DNA from: Pseudoflavonifractor sp. Marseille-P3106
GTDB lineage: Bacteria; Bacillota; Clostridia; Oscillospirales; Oscillospiraceae
Direction: 5' to 3'
DNA length: 64,000 bases
Assembly: GCA_900169975.1 (NCBI GenBank)
Contig: LT827126.1
Coordinates: forward strand, 62,001 to 126,000
The translations under genes and the position numbers were made by a program. The number at the start of each line of letters is the position of its first letter. Positions within the stretch are counted from its first letter, which is position 1. The notes below the pieces were generated by a model. It worked only from the letters and a program-made list of their open reading frames with translations. It did no database searches and was not told the DNA's origin. Below are positions 33,971 through 40,957 of this stretch, piece by piece.

Positions 33971-34930
33971 TCACCACTGGGGGAACGCTCCTTCTGACCG
34001 CAGGGGCAGTTCCGCAAAGATTCGATCGGTGAGATCCCGGTACTCGGTGGGATCGGTGGTTTTCCTCAGCTTTTTCATGTAGGATTCGCCGCCCTCAAAA
34101 AGGCAGTTGTGGTAAAACCAGATCTCCTTCATGCGCCCCAAGGCGTTGCGGAGGCTTCCAAAGGCGGAGCTGTAACCGTCCAAAAGGGCATCATGGTAAC
34201 GGCGCAGGGTCGACCGGTCTGCGGGCGCTCCGCCTTGGGCACGGCGGACCAGAGCCGGATCTGCCACCAATCCACGGCCCAGCATAACCGCAGGCGATTC
34301 CGGGAACCGCGCTTCAAACGTGGAGAGTTGTTCGGGAGTGATGAGATCACCGTTGCAGCAAACCGGGTTTTTGCTGCCCTGCAGGGCCCATCCAAAAGCC
34401 TCTTGCCGCACTGGGACCCGGTAGAAATCCGTCCGCACCCGGGCGTGCACCGTAAGTTCATGGATGGGGTATTGATTATAGATCTCCAGCAGATGAAAAA
34501 ACTCCTCTGGCTCTTTCATGCCCAGCCGAGTTTTGATGGAGACCGGCACAGGGGTATGGGCGAATATCTCATCTAAAAAGCGCTCCAGTGCCGCCGAGTC
34601 GGCCAGCAGTCCGCTTCCTTTCCCTTTGGCGACCACGGTTCCGGAGGGGCAGCCCAGATTCAGGTTGATTTCCGAATATCCCATTTCAGCCAGCTGGCGG
34701 GCAGCCCAGAGAAAATCCGCGGCATGGCGGGTGAGGAGCTGAGGAACCACAGGCAGTCCGGTATTTTCTTCGGCGAGCACATCCCGAAGTGCCCGGTTGG
34801 GAAAACGGCCGTCCTGCGTGGGAGATAAAAATGGAGTGAAGTATTTATCGATTCCGGGAAAATATTGATGGTGGATCCTGCGGAACACATGGTCGGTAAT
34901 TCCCTCCATAGGTGCAAAATAGAATTTCAT
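33971..34930 (-). CDS. tRNA-dihydrouridine synthase
   Basis: A 319-residue FMN enzyme that reduces uridines in the D-loop of tRNA. It starts YFAPMEGITDHVFRR, has the catalytic cysteine in NLGCPSGTVVAKGKGSGLL, the FMN/tRNA-contacting HAR motif (ELTVHARVRTDFYR) and CCNGDL. Length is normal for Dus. It lies next to the tRNA-Arg attachment site but is a host gene outside the prophage. Which Dus subgroup (DusA, B or C) it belongs to is not clear. Confidence 0.92.
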   Translation of the reverse strand: MKFYFAPMEGITDHVFRRIHHQYFPGIDKYFTPFLSPTQDGRFPNRALRDVLAEENTGLPVVPQLLTRHAADFLWAARQLAEMGYSEINLNLGCPSGTVVAKGKGSGLLADSAALERFLDEIFAHTPVPVSIKTRLGMKEPEEFFHLLEIYNQYPIHELTVHARVRTDFYRVPVRQEAFGWALQGSKNPVCCNGDLITPEQLSTFEARFPESPAVMLGRGLVADPALVRRAQGGAPADRSTLRRYHDALLDGYSSAFGSLRNALGRMKEIWFYHNCLFEGGESYMKKLRKTTDPTEYRDLTDRIFAELPLRSEGAFPQW

Positions 34931-34970
34931 ATCTGTTGTTTCCCTCGACAGTAGAAGATCGTTCCGTGAT

Positions 34971-35008
34971 AAAAAAGCTGCCAGTCAATGGTTATTGACT
35001 GGCAGCTT
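34971..35008 (-). terminator. Terminator of the tRNA-Arg transcript
   Basis: Perfect 15-bp arms AAGCTGCCAGTCAAT and ATTGACTGGCAGCTT with a short loop, followed on the minus strand by TTTTTTATC. It begins directly at the CCA end of the tRNA fragment. Confidence 0.9.
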
Positions 35009-35053
35009 GGTACGCCCGGAGGGACTCGAACCCCCAACATTCAGAACCGGAAA
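35008..35053 (-). tRNA. 3' half of tRNA-Arg(CCG), prophage attachment site (attL)
   Basis: Read on the minus strand this is an anticodon-loop segment TTCCGGT (anticodon CCG), the 3' anticodon stem TCTGA, a variable loop, a T arm with GGTTCGAGTCCC, an acceptor strand CGGGCGT, A and CCA. The 5' half of a tRNA (ACGCCCG..., D arm) is absent, and the sequence beyond 35053 is phage DNA leading into the integrase. This is the usual result of phage integration into a tRNA 3' half. The intact tRNA gene should lie at the other prophage end, outside the window. Confidence 0.75.
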
Positions 35054-35092
35054 CCGCACTCTAAAAACCTTGTAACAGTTGCGGCGCAGTCA

Positions 35093-36226
35093 CTACGCAG
35101 TTTCAATTTTTTCATTCCCACCACTTTTCCCACCAGTGCCGTCTAAAAGGGAAATCCCGGCATGTAAAGTGGCTGCATTTTTATGCGTGTATATATTTGC
35201 GGTTGTCTGTATATCGGAGTGCCCCATCAGCTCTTTTGCCACGTTTAGGGGGACCCCTGCCCGCTGGAGATCGGTGCAAAACGTATGCCGCAGGCAGTAG
35301 GGGACCAGGTCCGGGGAAACGACGGACTTCACAATCTCATTCCGTTTCAGCTCCGCGCCCATATAGATATCAAGGTCTCGTTTAAATCCTGTCCAGAGCC
35401 TACGAAGGCTGTTCTCGTTCTGCCGACCGCCTGCCTGTGTGGGGAACACAACGTCAAATGGGCGTTTCCCTCTCCCAGCCTCCTTCAGCTTTGGCAGCAG
35501 GGCGGCGTGAATCGGAATGTCCCGGACTCCGGCGGCTGTTTTTGGGCCTTTGATCTCGTTGCTTCCGCTCTCTTTGGCGGCGTGCACGTGGATTTCGTTG
35601 TTGCCGAAGTCCACGTCATTCCAAGTTAGGGCCGCCGTCTCTCCGGGCCTCATGCCGGTGTAGAGAAGGGTTAAGATCCAAAGGCCGGATCTGTGCGTTT
35701 CTGCGACAGCCAGCACGGAGGCCCGCTCTGCATCGGTGAGGCTCCTCCGTTTCCCACTGGTGGAGGAGGGCAGCTCCAGCAGCTCGGCGGGATCGTATGG
35801 GATAATGCGGCTCTGTCTGGCCCGCTTGAACATCTCTTGTAATACGATCCGGACCTTCTTGACGTGGCTTGCGGACTTCCCGGCCTGATCGTTTAGAATG
35901 CGCTGGAGGTGGATGTCCCTGACGTCCTTCATTTTCAGTATTCCAATGCGAGGCTTAATGTACCCGTTATATTTTTCGTCATACATACCAAGGGACTTTT
36001 TGGTTAGCCCCTTCGGGTCTTTGTAGGTTGCCTTCCACTTGGCGTACCAGGCGTTGACCGTCATGGAGCCGCCGATGACCTCTTCGCCGCGCTTGGCCGC
36101 TGCAATCTTCTCTGACAACTTCGTGAGCGCGTCCAGATCGTCTATTCCGGTGGCCTCGTATTTCTTCCCATTGTATCGTGCTGTTTTTCTCACCGGTTTC
36201 CCGGCTGCGGCGTTTGCTCTCGGCAT
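35093..36226 (-). CDS. Phage integrase, tyrosine recombinase
   Basis: A 377-residue site-specific recombinase. The N-terminal part has an AP2-like arm-binding segment (KTARYNGKKYEATG), a SAM-like core-binding domain (about 55-160), and a catalytic domain with Arg in LLYTGMRPGETAALTW, LRHTF for the His-x-x-Arg box, GHSDIQTT and the nucleophile Tyr in NIYTH. It lies 40 bases from the tRNA attachment core with its 3' end toward it, the normal layout for tRNA-targeting phages. Confidence 0.94.
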   Translation of the reverse strand: MPRANAAAGKPVRKTARYNGKKYEATGIDDLDALTKLSEKIAAAKRGEEVIGGSMTVNAWYAKWKATYKDPKGLTKKSLGMYDEKYNGYIKPRIGILKMKDVRDIHLQRILNDQAGKSASHVKKVRIVLQEMFKRARQSRIIPYDPAELLELPSSTSGKRRSLTDAERASVLAVAETHRSGLWILTLLYTGMRPGETAALTWNDVDFGNNEIHVHAAKESGSNEIKGPKTAAGVRDIPIHAALLPKLKEAGRGKRPFDVVFPTQAGGRQNENSLRRLWTGFKRDLDIYMGAELKRNEIVKSVVSPDLVPYCLRHTFCTDLQRAGVPLNVAKELMGHSDIQTTANIYTHKNAATLHAGISLLDGTGGKSGGNEKIETA

Positions 36227-36264
36227 CTGCGGTCACCTCCCACTATTTAAGCCATGAAACAAAT

Positions 36265-36972
36265 TTATCCAATGGGAGCAAAAATCACAACTTCTCCCGG
36301 ATTGACTCCAACGCCAATCACGACCATATAAGCCGCAGACCCATTATAAGAGTATACAATGGGAGACTTAACATTTGCGCCCGCTTTGAATGCCGTAGTG
36401 GCGGCATCATCGTAAGTCATTCCAACGTTTTCCAGAACTAATATATATGTTTCGACAGCGTTAAAAGAACTGGTAGTATAGGTGGCGTAGATCGATGTGT
36501 CATCCTTAAAATAACGAGGAGATATCCCGTTTACCTTTCCAAAGTCCGGTATCCACGGCGCCGCGCTATACCCATTTGTGACTGCTGATGGCGTGGTCAC
36601 AACCTGAACCGGAGTTGGCGTTGTGATGGGTGCTGGCGTTGGTGCTGTAACATCATTTGTTACAATGGATGCCTTCCGATCAGCCAAAATAACCGTATTT
36701 GTCGTAGCGTCCCAATTTACATTCATATCCAGGGCAGCACCCACGGCCCTCACAGGAAGATATGTCGTCCCGTTGATTGCAAACGGCTCAACCGTATTCC
36801 CATTTGCGTCTTTCGGGATGACTGGCTGCCCGTTTATGTATAGCTTGATATCATTGTAGTCCAGTTCCGCCGTTCTCTTCCCAACTGTGGCCGCCGCTGT
36901 TCCGACCAGAGAGAACACCAATACGGAAGCAACCACACCAGAGATAAACCCACTTTTTCTTTCGTTTTTCAT
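36265..36972 (-). CDS. Secreted copper-amine-oxidase-N-like protein (prophage cargo)
   Basis: A 235-residue protein with an N-terminal signal or anchor (SGFISGVVASVLVFSLVGTAAATVG) and a domain like the N-terminal 'stalk' of copper amine oxidases (residues 38-100; IKLYINGQPV...FAINGTTYLPVRAVGAALDMNVNWDATTNTVIL). A Thr/Pro-rich linker (PTPAPITTPTPVQ) and a C-terminal domain of about 90 residues that I do not recognise follow. The stalk domain is common in secreted Firmicutes proteins and probably binds the wall or other proteins. It sits between integrase and repressor, where lysogenic conversion genes are often found. AGAGGAG precedes the ATG. Confidence 0.7.
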   Translation of the reverse strand: MKNERKSGFISGVVASVLVFSLVGTAAATVGKRTAELDYNDIKLYINGQPVIPKDANGNTVEPFAINGTTYLPVRAVGAALDMNVNWDATTNTVILADRKASIVTNDVTAPTPAPITTPTPVQVVTTPSAVTNGYSAAPWIPDFGKVNGISPRYFKDDTSIYATYTTSSFNAVETYILVLENVGMTYDDAATTAFKAGANVKSPIVYSYNGSAAYMVVIGVGVNPGEVVIFAPIG

Positions 36973-37102
36973 ATAAATATCTCCTCTCTTTTCCCGCCCT
37001 CCGGCGGCTGGGTCACCATATCATATTATCTGTCCCATAAACGGTATTTCACAAAAAATGGGCCGTAGAAAAACCGGATTATTTTTTGTGGAAAATTTTA
37101 GG

Positions 37103-37131
37103 TTGATTTCTTTGTAGAACGGTTGTACTAT
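37103..37131 (+). promoter_or_regulatory. Promoter reading toward the cI gene 3' end
   Basis: TTGATT (37103-37108) and TACTAT (37126-37131) are spaced by 17 bases, 40 bases before the small gene at 37171. Confidence 0.5.
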
Positions 37132-37170
37132 ACATATAAGGAATTTCGCTGGTGCGGAGGAAGGGGATAT

Positions 37171-37302
37171 ATGGTGGATAGTGAAACTCTGGCAATATAC
37201 ATGGCGCTCACGGATGCACACAAGGCGGATTTTATTGATTATCTTCTTGCGCTTTCAGGTAGCGGAGATAGTCCCGAGCCTTTTCTTTCTGCGCATCACT
37301 GA
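37171..37302 (+). CDS. Small protein convergent with the repressor gene
   Basis: A 43-residue frame (MVDSETLAIYMALTDAHKADFIDYLLALSGSGDSPEPFLSAHH) with GGAGGAAGGGG before ATG and a plausible promoter upstream. Its central part resembles the helical tails of phage regulators. It overlaps the 3' end of the cI gene on the opposite strand (37232-37302), so its transcript would be antisense to the repressor message. It may also be fortuitous. Confidence 0.45.
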   Translation: MVDSETLAIYMALTDAHKADFIDYLLALSGSGDSPEPFLSAHH

Positions 37303-37792
37303 GGGAATCAAAGATTTCTACGGCTTCATCGGTAAACGGCCCACTCTCGGAAACGGGGGTGGGCTTTTCTTTTTGCACTTTATTTCTTGATTCAAGCTCG
37401 AAAATATACGATTTTGCCATTTCTTCCAATCCGGATGATTTCGCGATAGACAAAACGGCATTTCTTGTTGATTCGTATCTCGGATTTTGCTGGTCGATTT
37501 GAGAAAATCTCGACAAAATATAGTTTAAAAATTGACTATCAATTTTTGCTCCGCTAAGATTTGCGCCCTGCATATTGGGGGGAAGCACGAGGTCTAATTC
37601 TCCAAACCCCATAAGATAGTCAACAGACACATCGAAGATTTCGGAAAGCTTCTTTAGGTAACTCGGTGATATTTCAGCCCCTCCAAGCCAGTTTGCAACA
37701 GTTGTTGCGGAGCATCCGGCCGTCTTTGACAGCCGGTATTTTGTCATACCTTTTTCTTTCATTAACTCCATAAGCCGATCTGAAGAAGCCAT
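37232..37792 (-). CDS. CI-like prophage repressor, XRE family
   Basis: A 186-residue repressor. The N-terminal XRE helix-turn-helix (residues 5-62; LMELMKEKGMTKYRLSKTAGCSATTVANWLGGAEISPSYLKKLSEIFDVSVDYLMG) is clear. The C-terminal half is helical and ends KEKARDYLRYLKAQ. There is no S24/LexA-type autocleavage domain, so induction would need an anti-repressor or a protease rather than RecA-stimulated self-cleavage. It diverges from cro across an operator region with repeated ATTCCA..TGGAAT dyads. Confidence 0.88.
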   Translation of the reverse strand: MASSDRLMELMKEKGMTKYRLSKTAGCSATTVANWLGGAEISPSYLKKLSEIFDVSVDYLMGFGELDLVLPPNMQGANLSGAKIDSQFLNYILSRFSQIDQQNPRYESTRNAVLSIAKSSGLEEMAKSYIFELESRNKVQKEKPTPVSESGPFTDEAVEIFDSLSDAQKEKARDYLRYLKAQEDNQ

Positions 37793-37810
37793 AAAATCAC
37801 CCCTAAAATT

Positions 37811-37828
37811 ATTCCATGGAAATGGAAT
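37811..37828. promoter_or_regulatory. Repressor operator, copy 1
   Basis: An 18-bp dyad with arms ATTCCAT and ATGGAAT and a 4-base centre. It lies 18 bases upstream of the cI start codon. Confidence 0.6.
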
Positions 37829-37836
37829 AATTGCGC

Positions 37837-37865
37837 TTGACTATTCCACTCAAATGGATTATGAT
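37837..37865 (+). promoter_or_regulatory. Rightward lytic promoter with repressor operator copy 2
   Basis: TTGACT (37837-37842) and TATGAT (37860-37865) are spaced by exactly 17 bases. The spacer and flanks hold the dyad ATTCCACTCAAATGGATT (37843-37860), so repressor binding would block the promoter. Confidence 0.7.
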
Positions 37866-37949
37866 AAGGGTACAACAAACCAGACCACCGCCCATCCGGT
37901 GTTCCCGCACCGCAAAATAGGCTTTGGCTGAGTGAAAGTCATTACTTTT

Positions 37950-37993
37950 ATTCCATAGTGATAGACTATCACCACATTGGAATGTTGTCAATA
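37950..37993 (-). promoter_or_regulatory. Leftward repressor promoter with nested operators
   Basis: On the minus strand TTGACA (37993-37988) is followed after 17 bases by TAGTCT (37970-37965). The region is spanned by distant half-sites ATTCCA and TGGAAT (37950-37983) that enclose a perfect 15-bp palindrome GTGATAGACTATCAC (37958-37972), probably a Cro or repressor site. Confidence 0.6.
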
Positions 37994-38009
37994 GATTGGG
38001 GGTGATATT

Positions 38010-38198
38010 ATGTCTTTCCGCGAGAATTTAGTTTCGAAAATGGAAGAATCCAAAATTACGAACTACCGCTTATCCAAAGATATTCATGTACATGCGACGA
38101 CAATCCGGAATTGGAAGGAGGGGGTAAATCCAATTTTGGAACACATCAAGCGTGTTGCGGACTACTTTGGAACAACGATCGACGAAATGACCAAATGA
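38010..38198 (+). CDS. Cro-like regulator
   Basis: A 62-residue helix-turn-helix protein (KMEESKITNYRLSKDIHVHATTIRNWKEGVNPILEHIKRVADYFGTTIDEM) that opens the lytic transcript. It is divergent from the cI-like repressor and shares its operator region. GGGGGTGAT precedes the ATG. A terminator-like hairpin follows 22 bases after the stop. Confidence 0.85.
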   Translation: MSFRENLVSKMEESKITNYRLSKDIHVHATTIRNWKEGVNPILEHIKRVADYFGTTIDEMTK

Positions 38199-38220
38199 GG
38201 CACCACTTACGCTAGACGAG

Positions 38221-38247
38221 GCGCTCAAGATTGAGCGCAAATTTTTT
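38221..38247 (+). terminator. Terminator after cro
   Basis: GCGCTCA and TGAGCGC pair tightly around AGAT and are followed by AAATTTTTT. Anti-termination or a second promoter would be needed for the genes downstream. Confidence 0.75.
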
Positions 38248-38347
38248 AAGGGGCTCGGCATCCCGTATCTTTTTTCTGAATCCATGGACGAAACACAGGC
38301 CAGCTAATCCCCGGACAAGCCCAAGAGTACATAAGAAGGAGAACCTT

Positions 38348-38413
38348 ATGAAACGAGCGAACTTCAAGCCCTTAACGCCAGTGAGGCGTTTCCTTAAAGG
38401 CATAGTCCTATGA
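38348..38413 (+). CDS. Very short frame, possible leader peptide
   Basis: A basic peptide of 21 residues (MKRANFKPLTPVRRFLKGIVL) after AAGAAGGAGAA. Its stop overlaps the ATG of the next gene (ATGA). The good ribosome binding site and the overlap suggest it is translated, perhaps to couple translation of the next gene. Confidence 0.45.
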   Translation: MKRANFKPLTPVRRFLKGIVL

Positions 38414-38616
38414 CCCGCCGCAAGCACACCCACGCCCACGCACCGCCCACCGCATATTGCTTTCTGCATGACCGTTACATGAACGATATTTACGTGCATC
38501 GGAAGCGGTGCCTGATGCGCGGGCGCCCCATCTGCAAGCACTTCCAATGGCTGATGGACAAGCCAAAAGAGAAAGGAGAATGCACCAATGACGCAGTTAC
38601 AAGCGGAACGCCGTGA
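38410..38616 (+). CDS. Hypothetical small phage protein, Cys/His-containing
   Basis: A 68-residue protein with scattered Cys and His (HTHAHAPPTAYCFLHDRYMNDIYVHRKRCLMRGRPICKHF), so metal binding is possible. It overlaps both neighbours in the early operon. No family is recognised. Confidence 0.55.
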   Translation: MTRRKHTHAHAPPTAYCFLHDRYMNDIYVHRKRCLMRGRPICKHFQWLMDKPKEKGECTNDAVTSGTP

Positions 38617-38818
38617 GAAGCGGGAAATCCTCCGCTCCATCTACGGCGGCATGATGACGCTGACAGACCTTGCGCATGAGCTTGGCTATACCGACCGGGG
38701 TTCTGTCCGGCAATGGGTAGCGGAAAATGAGATTCCGGCTACGATGATCCGCACCAGGAAGCGCTATGACACCGACGTAATTGCCAGAATACTGGTAGAC
38801 CGTCGGGGAATGGCATAA
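38588..38818 (+). CDS. HTH excisionase-like DNA-binding protein
   Basis: A 76-residue protein with a MerR/excisionase-like helix-turn-helix (MTLTDLAHELGYTDRGSVRQWVAENEIPATMIRTRKRYDTDVIARILVDRRG). AAAGGAG precedes the ATG and it overlaps the gene before it by 29 bases. It could be an Xis or another early regulator. Confidence 0.65.
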   Translation: MTQLQAERREKREILRSIYGGMMTLTDLAHELGYTDRGSVRQWVAENEIPATMIRTRKRYDTDVIARILVDRRGMA

Positions 38819-38832
38819 CGGAGGATAAGCCC

Positions 38833-39009
38833 ATGAAAAAAACGTATGTCCTGCAAATGCGGGCAAACGATTGGAGCCCTTGGGTTGCCGCGCGGGAGTT
38901 TGACAGCCTGGAAGCGGCCAAGGAAGCGTACACCGCACTTCCGATCAAAACCGGCTACCGTGTGGCCGAGGCGTACACGGTGGTGCGTTACAAGGCGGTG
39001 GCACTGTGA
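38833..39009 (+). CDS. Hypothetical small phage protein
   Basis: A 58-residue frame (MKKTYVLQMRANDWSPWVAAREFDSLEAAKEAYTALPIKTGYRVAEAYTVVRYKAVAL) with GGAGGA before ATG. It has an alpha/beta pattern reminiscent of short accessory subunits that modulate enzymes. The next gene starts inside its stop codon. Confidence 0.6.
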   Translation: MKKTYVLQMRANDWSPWVAAREFDSLEAAKEAYTALPIKTGYRVAEAYTVVRYKAVAL

Positions 39010-39158
39010 AGCACATCTACCTCGTGTTCCTTTACATTGTTCCCCTCTGCCTGATCGGCAGCATCGAGCAGGGGGCCTCCCTCTGGCTGACGGTCCCGGC
39101 CTTCGCCTCCATCCTGTTTGGGTGGTATCTCGGGTGGAGGGGCGGTGAAATCTTATGA
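39006..39158 (+). CDS. Small membrane protein
   Basis: A 50-residue GTG-start frame with two hydrophobic segments (IYLVFLYIVPLCLIGSI and ASLWLTVPAFASILFGWYLGW). It overlaps the genes on both sides by 4 bases, a sign of coupled translation. Function unknown. Confidence 0.5.
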   Translation: MKHIYLVFLYIVPLCLIGSIEQGASLWLTVPAFASILFGWYLGWRGGEIL

Positions 39159-39235
39159 GTATTCGCGCAAAAACGCCGCCCCCGGTGGTAACGACACCGA
39201 AGGCGGCAAAGCAAACTGATACGCCCTTATTATAA
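39155..39235 (+). CDS. Very short frame, doubtful
   Basis: A frame of 26 residues (MSIRAKTPPPVVTTPKAAKQ, then TDTPLL) starting in the overlap with the preceding stop codon. It is proline/threonine-rich with no recognisable motif. Confidence 0.3.
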   Translation: MSIRAKTPPPVVTTPKAAKQTDTPLL

Positions 39236-39257
39236 GGCGCAGAAGGAGGAAAATCAA

Positions 39258-40112
39258 GTGAAAAAAGAAAAACTGGACGAAATCCTGTCTCTGCATAAAA
39301 AGTGGCTGTCCGGAGCCCCGGACGGAGTTCGGGCCAACCTGCGTGGGGCCTACCTGCGTGAGGCCAACCTGAGTGAGGCCGACCTGCGTGGGGCCTACCT
39401 GCGTGAGGCCAACCTGCGTGAGGCCTACCTGCGTGGGGCCGACATGAGTTGGGCCGACCTGCGTGGGGCCTACCTGCGTGAGGCCAACCTGAGTGAGGCC
39501 GACCTGCGTGGGGCCGACCTGAGTGGGGCCGACCTGCGTGGGGCCTACCTGCGTGAGGCCAACCTGAGTGAGGCCAACATGAGTTGGGCCAACCTGCGTG
39601 GGGCCAACATGAGTTGGGCCAACATGAGTTGGGCCGACATGAGTTGGGCCGACCTGCGTGAGGCCTACCTGCGTGGGGCCGACCTGAGTGGGGCCAGCCT
39701 GAGTGAGGCCAACCTGCGTAGGGCCGACCTGCGTGGGGCCAAGGGCACTGATACAGTAATCACCAACGAGAGTACTGCATTTTTCCGGCTTCAATGCCCA
39801 GAGGCTGGTGCTTACACCGCCTACAAGAAGGCACATGGCCTCATTGTTGAGCTGGAGATCCCGGCGGATGCGCTCCGCTCGTCCGCGACAAGCCGGAAAT
39901 GCCGTGCCAGCAAGGCGAAGGTGATCAGCATCACGAACAAGGACGGGAGCGCAGCTGGCGTGGAGGAAGTCGAGAGCGACCATGACGCGGCGTTTGTGTA
40001 TCGGGTCGGCGAGACCGTTTCCGTTCCCGATTTTGATACGGACCGCTGGAATGAGTGCGCCGCCGGGATCCATCACTTTATCACCCGCGCCGAGGCCGTC
40101 CAGTACGCCTGA
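39258..40112 (+). CDS. Pentapeptide-repeat protein with DUF5758-like C-terminal domain
   Basis: A 284-residue protein. Residues 28-161 are about 27 consecutive pentapeptides of the A(D/N/Y)L(R/S)(G/E) type, which fold into a right-handed quadrilateral beta-helix. The last 115 residues (TDTVITNESTAFFRLQCPEAGAYTAYKKAHG...IPADALRSSATSRKCRASKAKVISI...DFDTDRWNECAAGIHHFITRAEAVQYA) match the DUF5758-type domain often fused to phage pentapeptide repeats. The role is unknown. Some pentapeptide proteins mimic DNA and protect or inhibit gyrase. The repeat DNA is very regular. AGAAGGAGG precedes the start. Confidence 0.85.
   Translation: MKKEKLDEILSLHKKWLSGAPDGVRANLRGAYLREANLSEADLRGAYLREANLREAYLRGADMSWADLRGAYLREANLSEADLRGADLSGADLRGAYLREANLSEANMSWANLRGANMSWANMSWADMSWADLREAYLRGADLSGASLSEANLRRADLRGAKGTDTVITNESTAFFRLQCPEAGAYTAYKKAHGLIVELEIPADALRSSATSRKCRASKAKVISITNKDGSAAGVEEVESDHDAAFVYRVGETVSVPDFDTDRWNECAAGIHHFITRAEAVQYA
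39339..39740 (+). repeat. 15-bp tandem repeat array encoding the pentapeptides
   Basis: Units such as GACCTGCGTGGGGCC and AACCTGAGTGAGGCC recur without interruption with the same codons. This indicates recent expansion by slippage or unequal exchange. Each unit adds exactly one coil face, so length change keeps the frame. Confidence 0.9.
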
Positions 40113-40129
40113 TATGGAGGTCGGAGAAA

Positions 40130-40348
40130 ATGCTTCTTGACCCGTTGCGGGACCCGCAGGACATGCCTGCCGCGCTCACCTGCCCCAAGTGCGGCGGCGA
40201 GATGTATGCGGGAGAGACCATGTTCGAGGTAGACGGCAGGATGCTCTGCCCGGACTGCTTCGAAGCGTGGTTCCAGGCATTTTATAGCACAAGCCCGGCC
40301 CTGTTTGCCGATGCGCTGGGGTGCAGGGCGGAAAAGATCGGAGGATAA
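40130..40348 (+). CDS. Small zinc-ribbon phage protein
   Basis: A 72-residue protein with two cysteine pairs (CPKCGGEMYAGETMFEVDGRMLCPDC), a LIM- or rubredoxin-like zinc-binding layout. GGAGGTCGGAG precedes ATG 40130. It begins the recombination block (ERF, NinB). The function is unknown. Confidence 0.65.
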   Translation: MLLDPLRDPQDMPAALTCPKCGGEMYAGETMFEVDGRMLCPDCFEAWFQAFYSTSPALFADALGCRAEKIGG

Positions 40349-40351
40349 GCC

Positions 40352-40957
40352 GTGAATCTCTATGAAAAGATATCCGCCATCATGGCGGATGTGCAGTACC
40401 TGGCAAAGGACGACAAGGTGGAGTTCGGCTCCACGAAATACAAAGCCCTGTCGGAGGAGAAGGTCACCTCCATCATGCGGGCGGAGTGCCTGAAATACAA
40501 GCTCGTCGTGTTCCCCGTTTCCCAGTGTGCCAACCGCTCCGGGTCTATTACCCACGTGGACGTGACATATCGAATGGTGAACGTAGAGGACCCGGAAGAG
40601 TACATCGAAATTGCTTCCTGCGGAGACGGCGCAGACACCCAGGACAAAGGCAGTGGAAAGGCCATGACTTACGCATTCAAATACATGTGGCTGCGTACAT
40701 TCGCCATTCCGACCGGTGAGGATCCGGACAAGATCTCCAGCGCGGAATTGGATGCAAAACAGGCCGCTGAAGAAGCATCCGTACCGTGTGCGGGCTGTGG
40801 GAAGAAAATTACAGACGGTAAGAAACGGGACGGTTCCCCGTGGGCGGCGGCCGATATCGTGAAGTATTCCAGCGGGAGATTCAGCCGCCCCCTATGCCCC
40901 GGATGTCAGAGAAAGGCATTTCAGGCTGAGAAAGCGGCAGAGGGAGAGGGCGCATGA
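40352..40957 (+). CDS. ERF family single-strand annealing protein
   Basis: A 201-residue recombinase-like protein of the ERF superfamily. The N-terminal core (YEKISAIMADVQYLAKDDKVEFGSTKYKALSEEKVTSIMRAECLKYKLVVFP...CGDGADTQDKGSGKAMTYAFKYMWLRTFAIPTGEDPD) contains the typical KA-x-TYA-x-KY segment that anneals DNA strands. The C-terminal part has a four-cysteine finger (CAGCGKKI...CPGCQRKA). The start is GTG at 40352. It serves phage recombination and overlaps the NinB-like gene. Confidence 0.85.
   Translation: MNLYEKISAIMADVQYLAKDDKVEFGSTKYKALSEEKVTSIMRAECLKYKLVVFPVSQCANRSGSITHVDVTYRMVNVEDPEEYIEIASCGDGADTQDKGSGKAMTYAFKYMWLRTFAIPTGEDPDKISSAELDAKQAAEEASVPCAGCGKKITDGKKRDGSPWAAADIVKYSSGRFSRPLCPGCQRKAFQAEKAAEGEGA

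Noticed and set aside
35053-35098. Complete tRNA gene at the prophage left end
   Set aside because: The 5' acceptor strand and D arm that would pair with the 3' half are absent. Sequence there is phage-derived.
39153-40076. 307-codon minus-strand frame with many PTQVG/LTQVG repeats
   Set aside because: It is the mirror of the 15-bp pentapeptide array. The plus frame has a ribosome binding site and a recognisable C-terminal domain.
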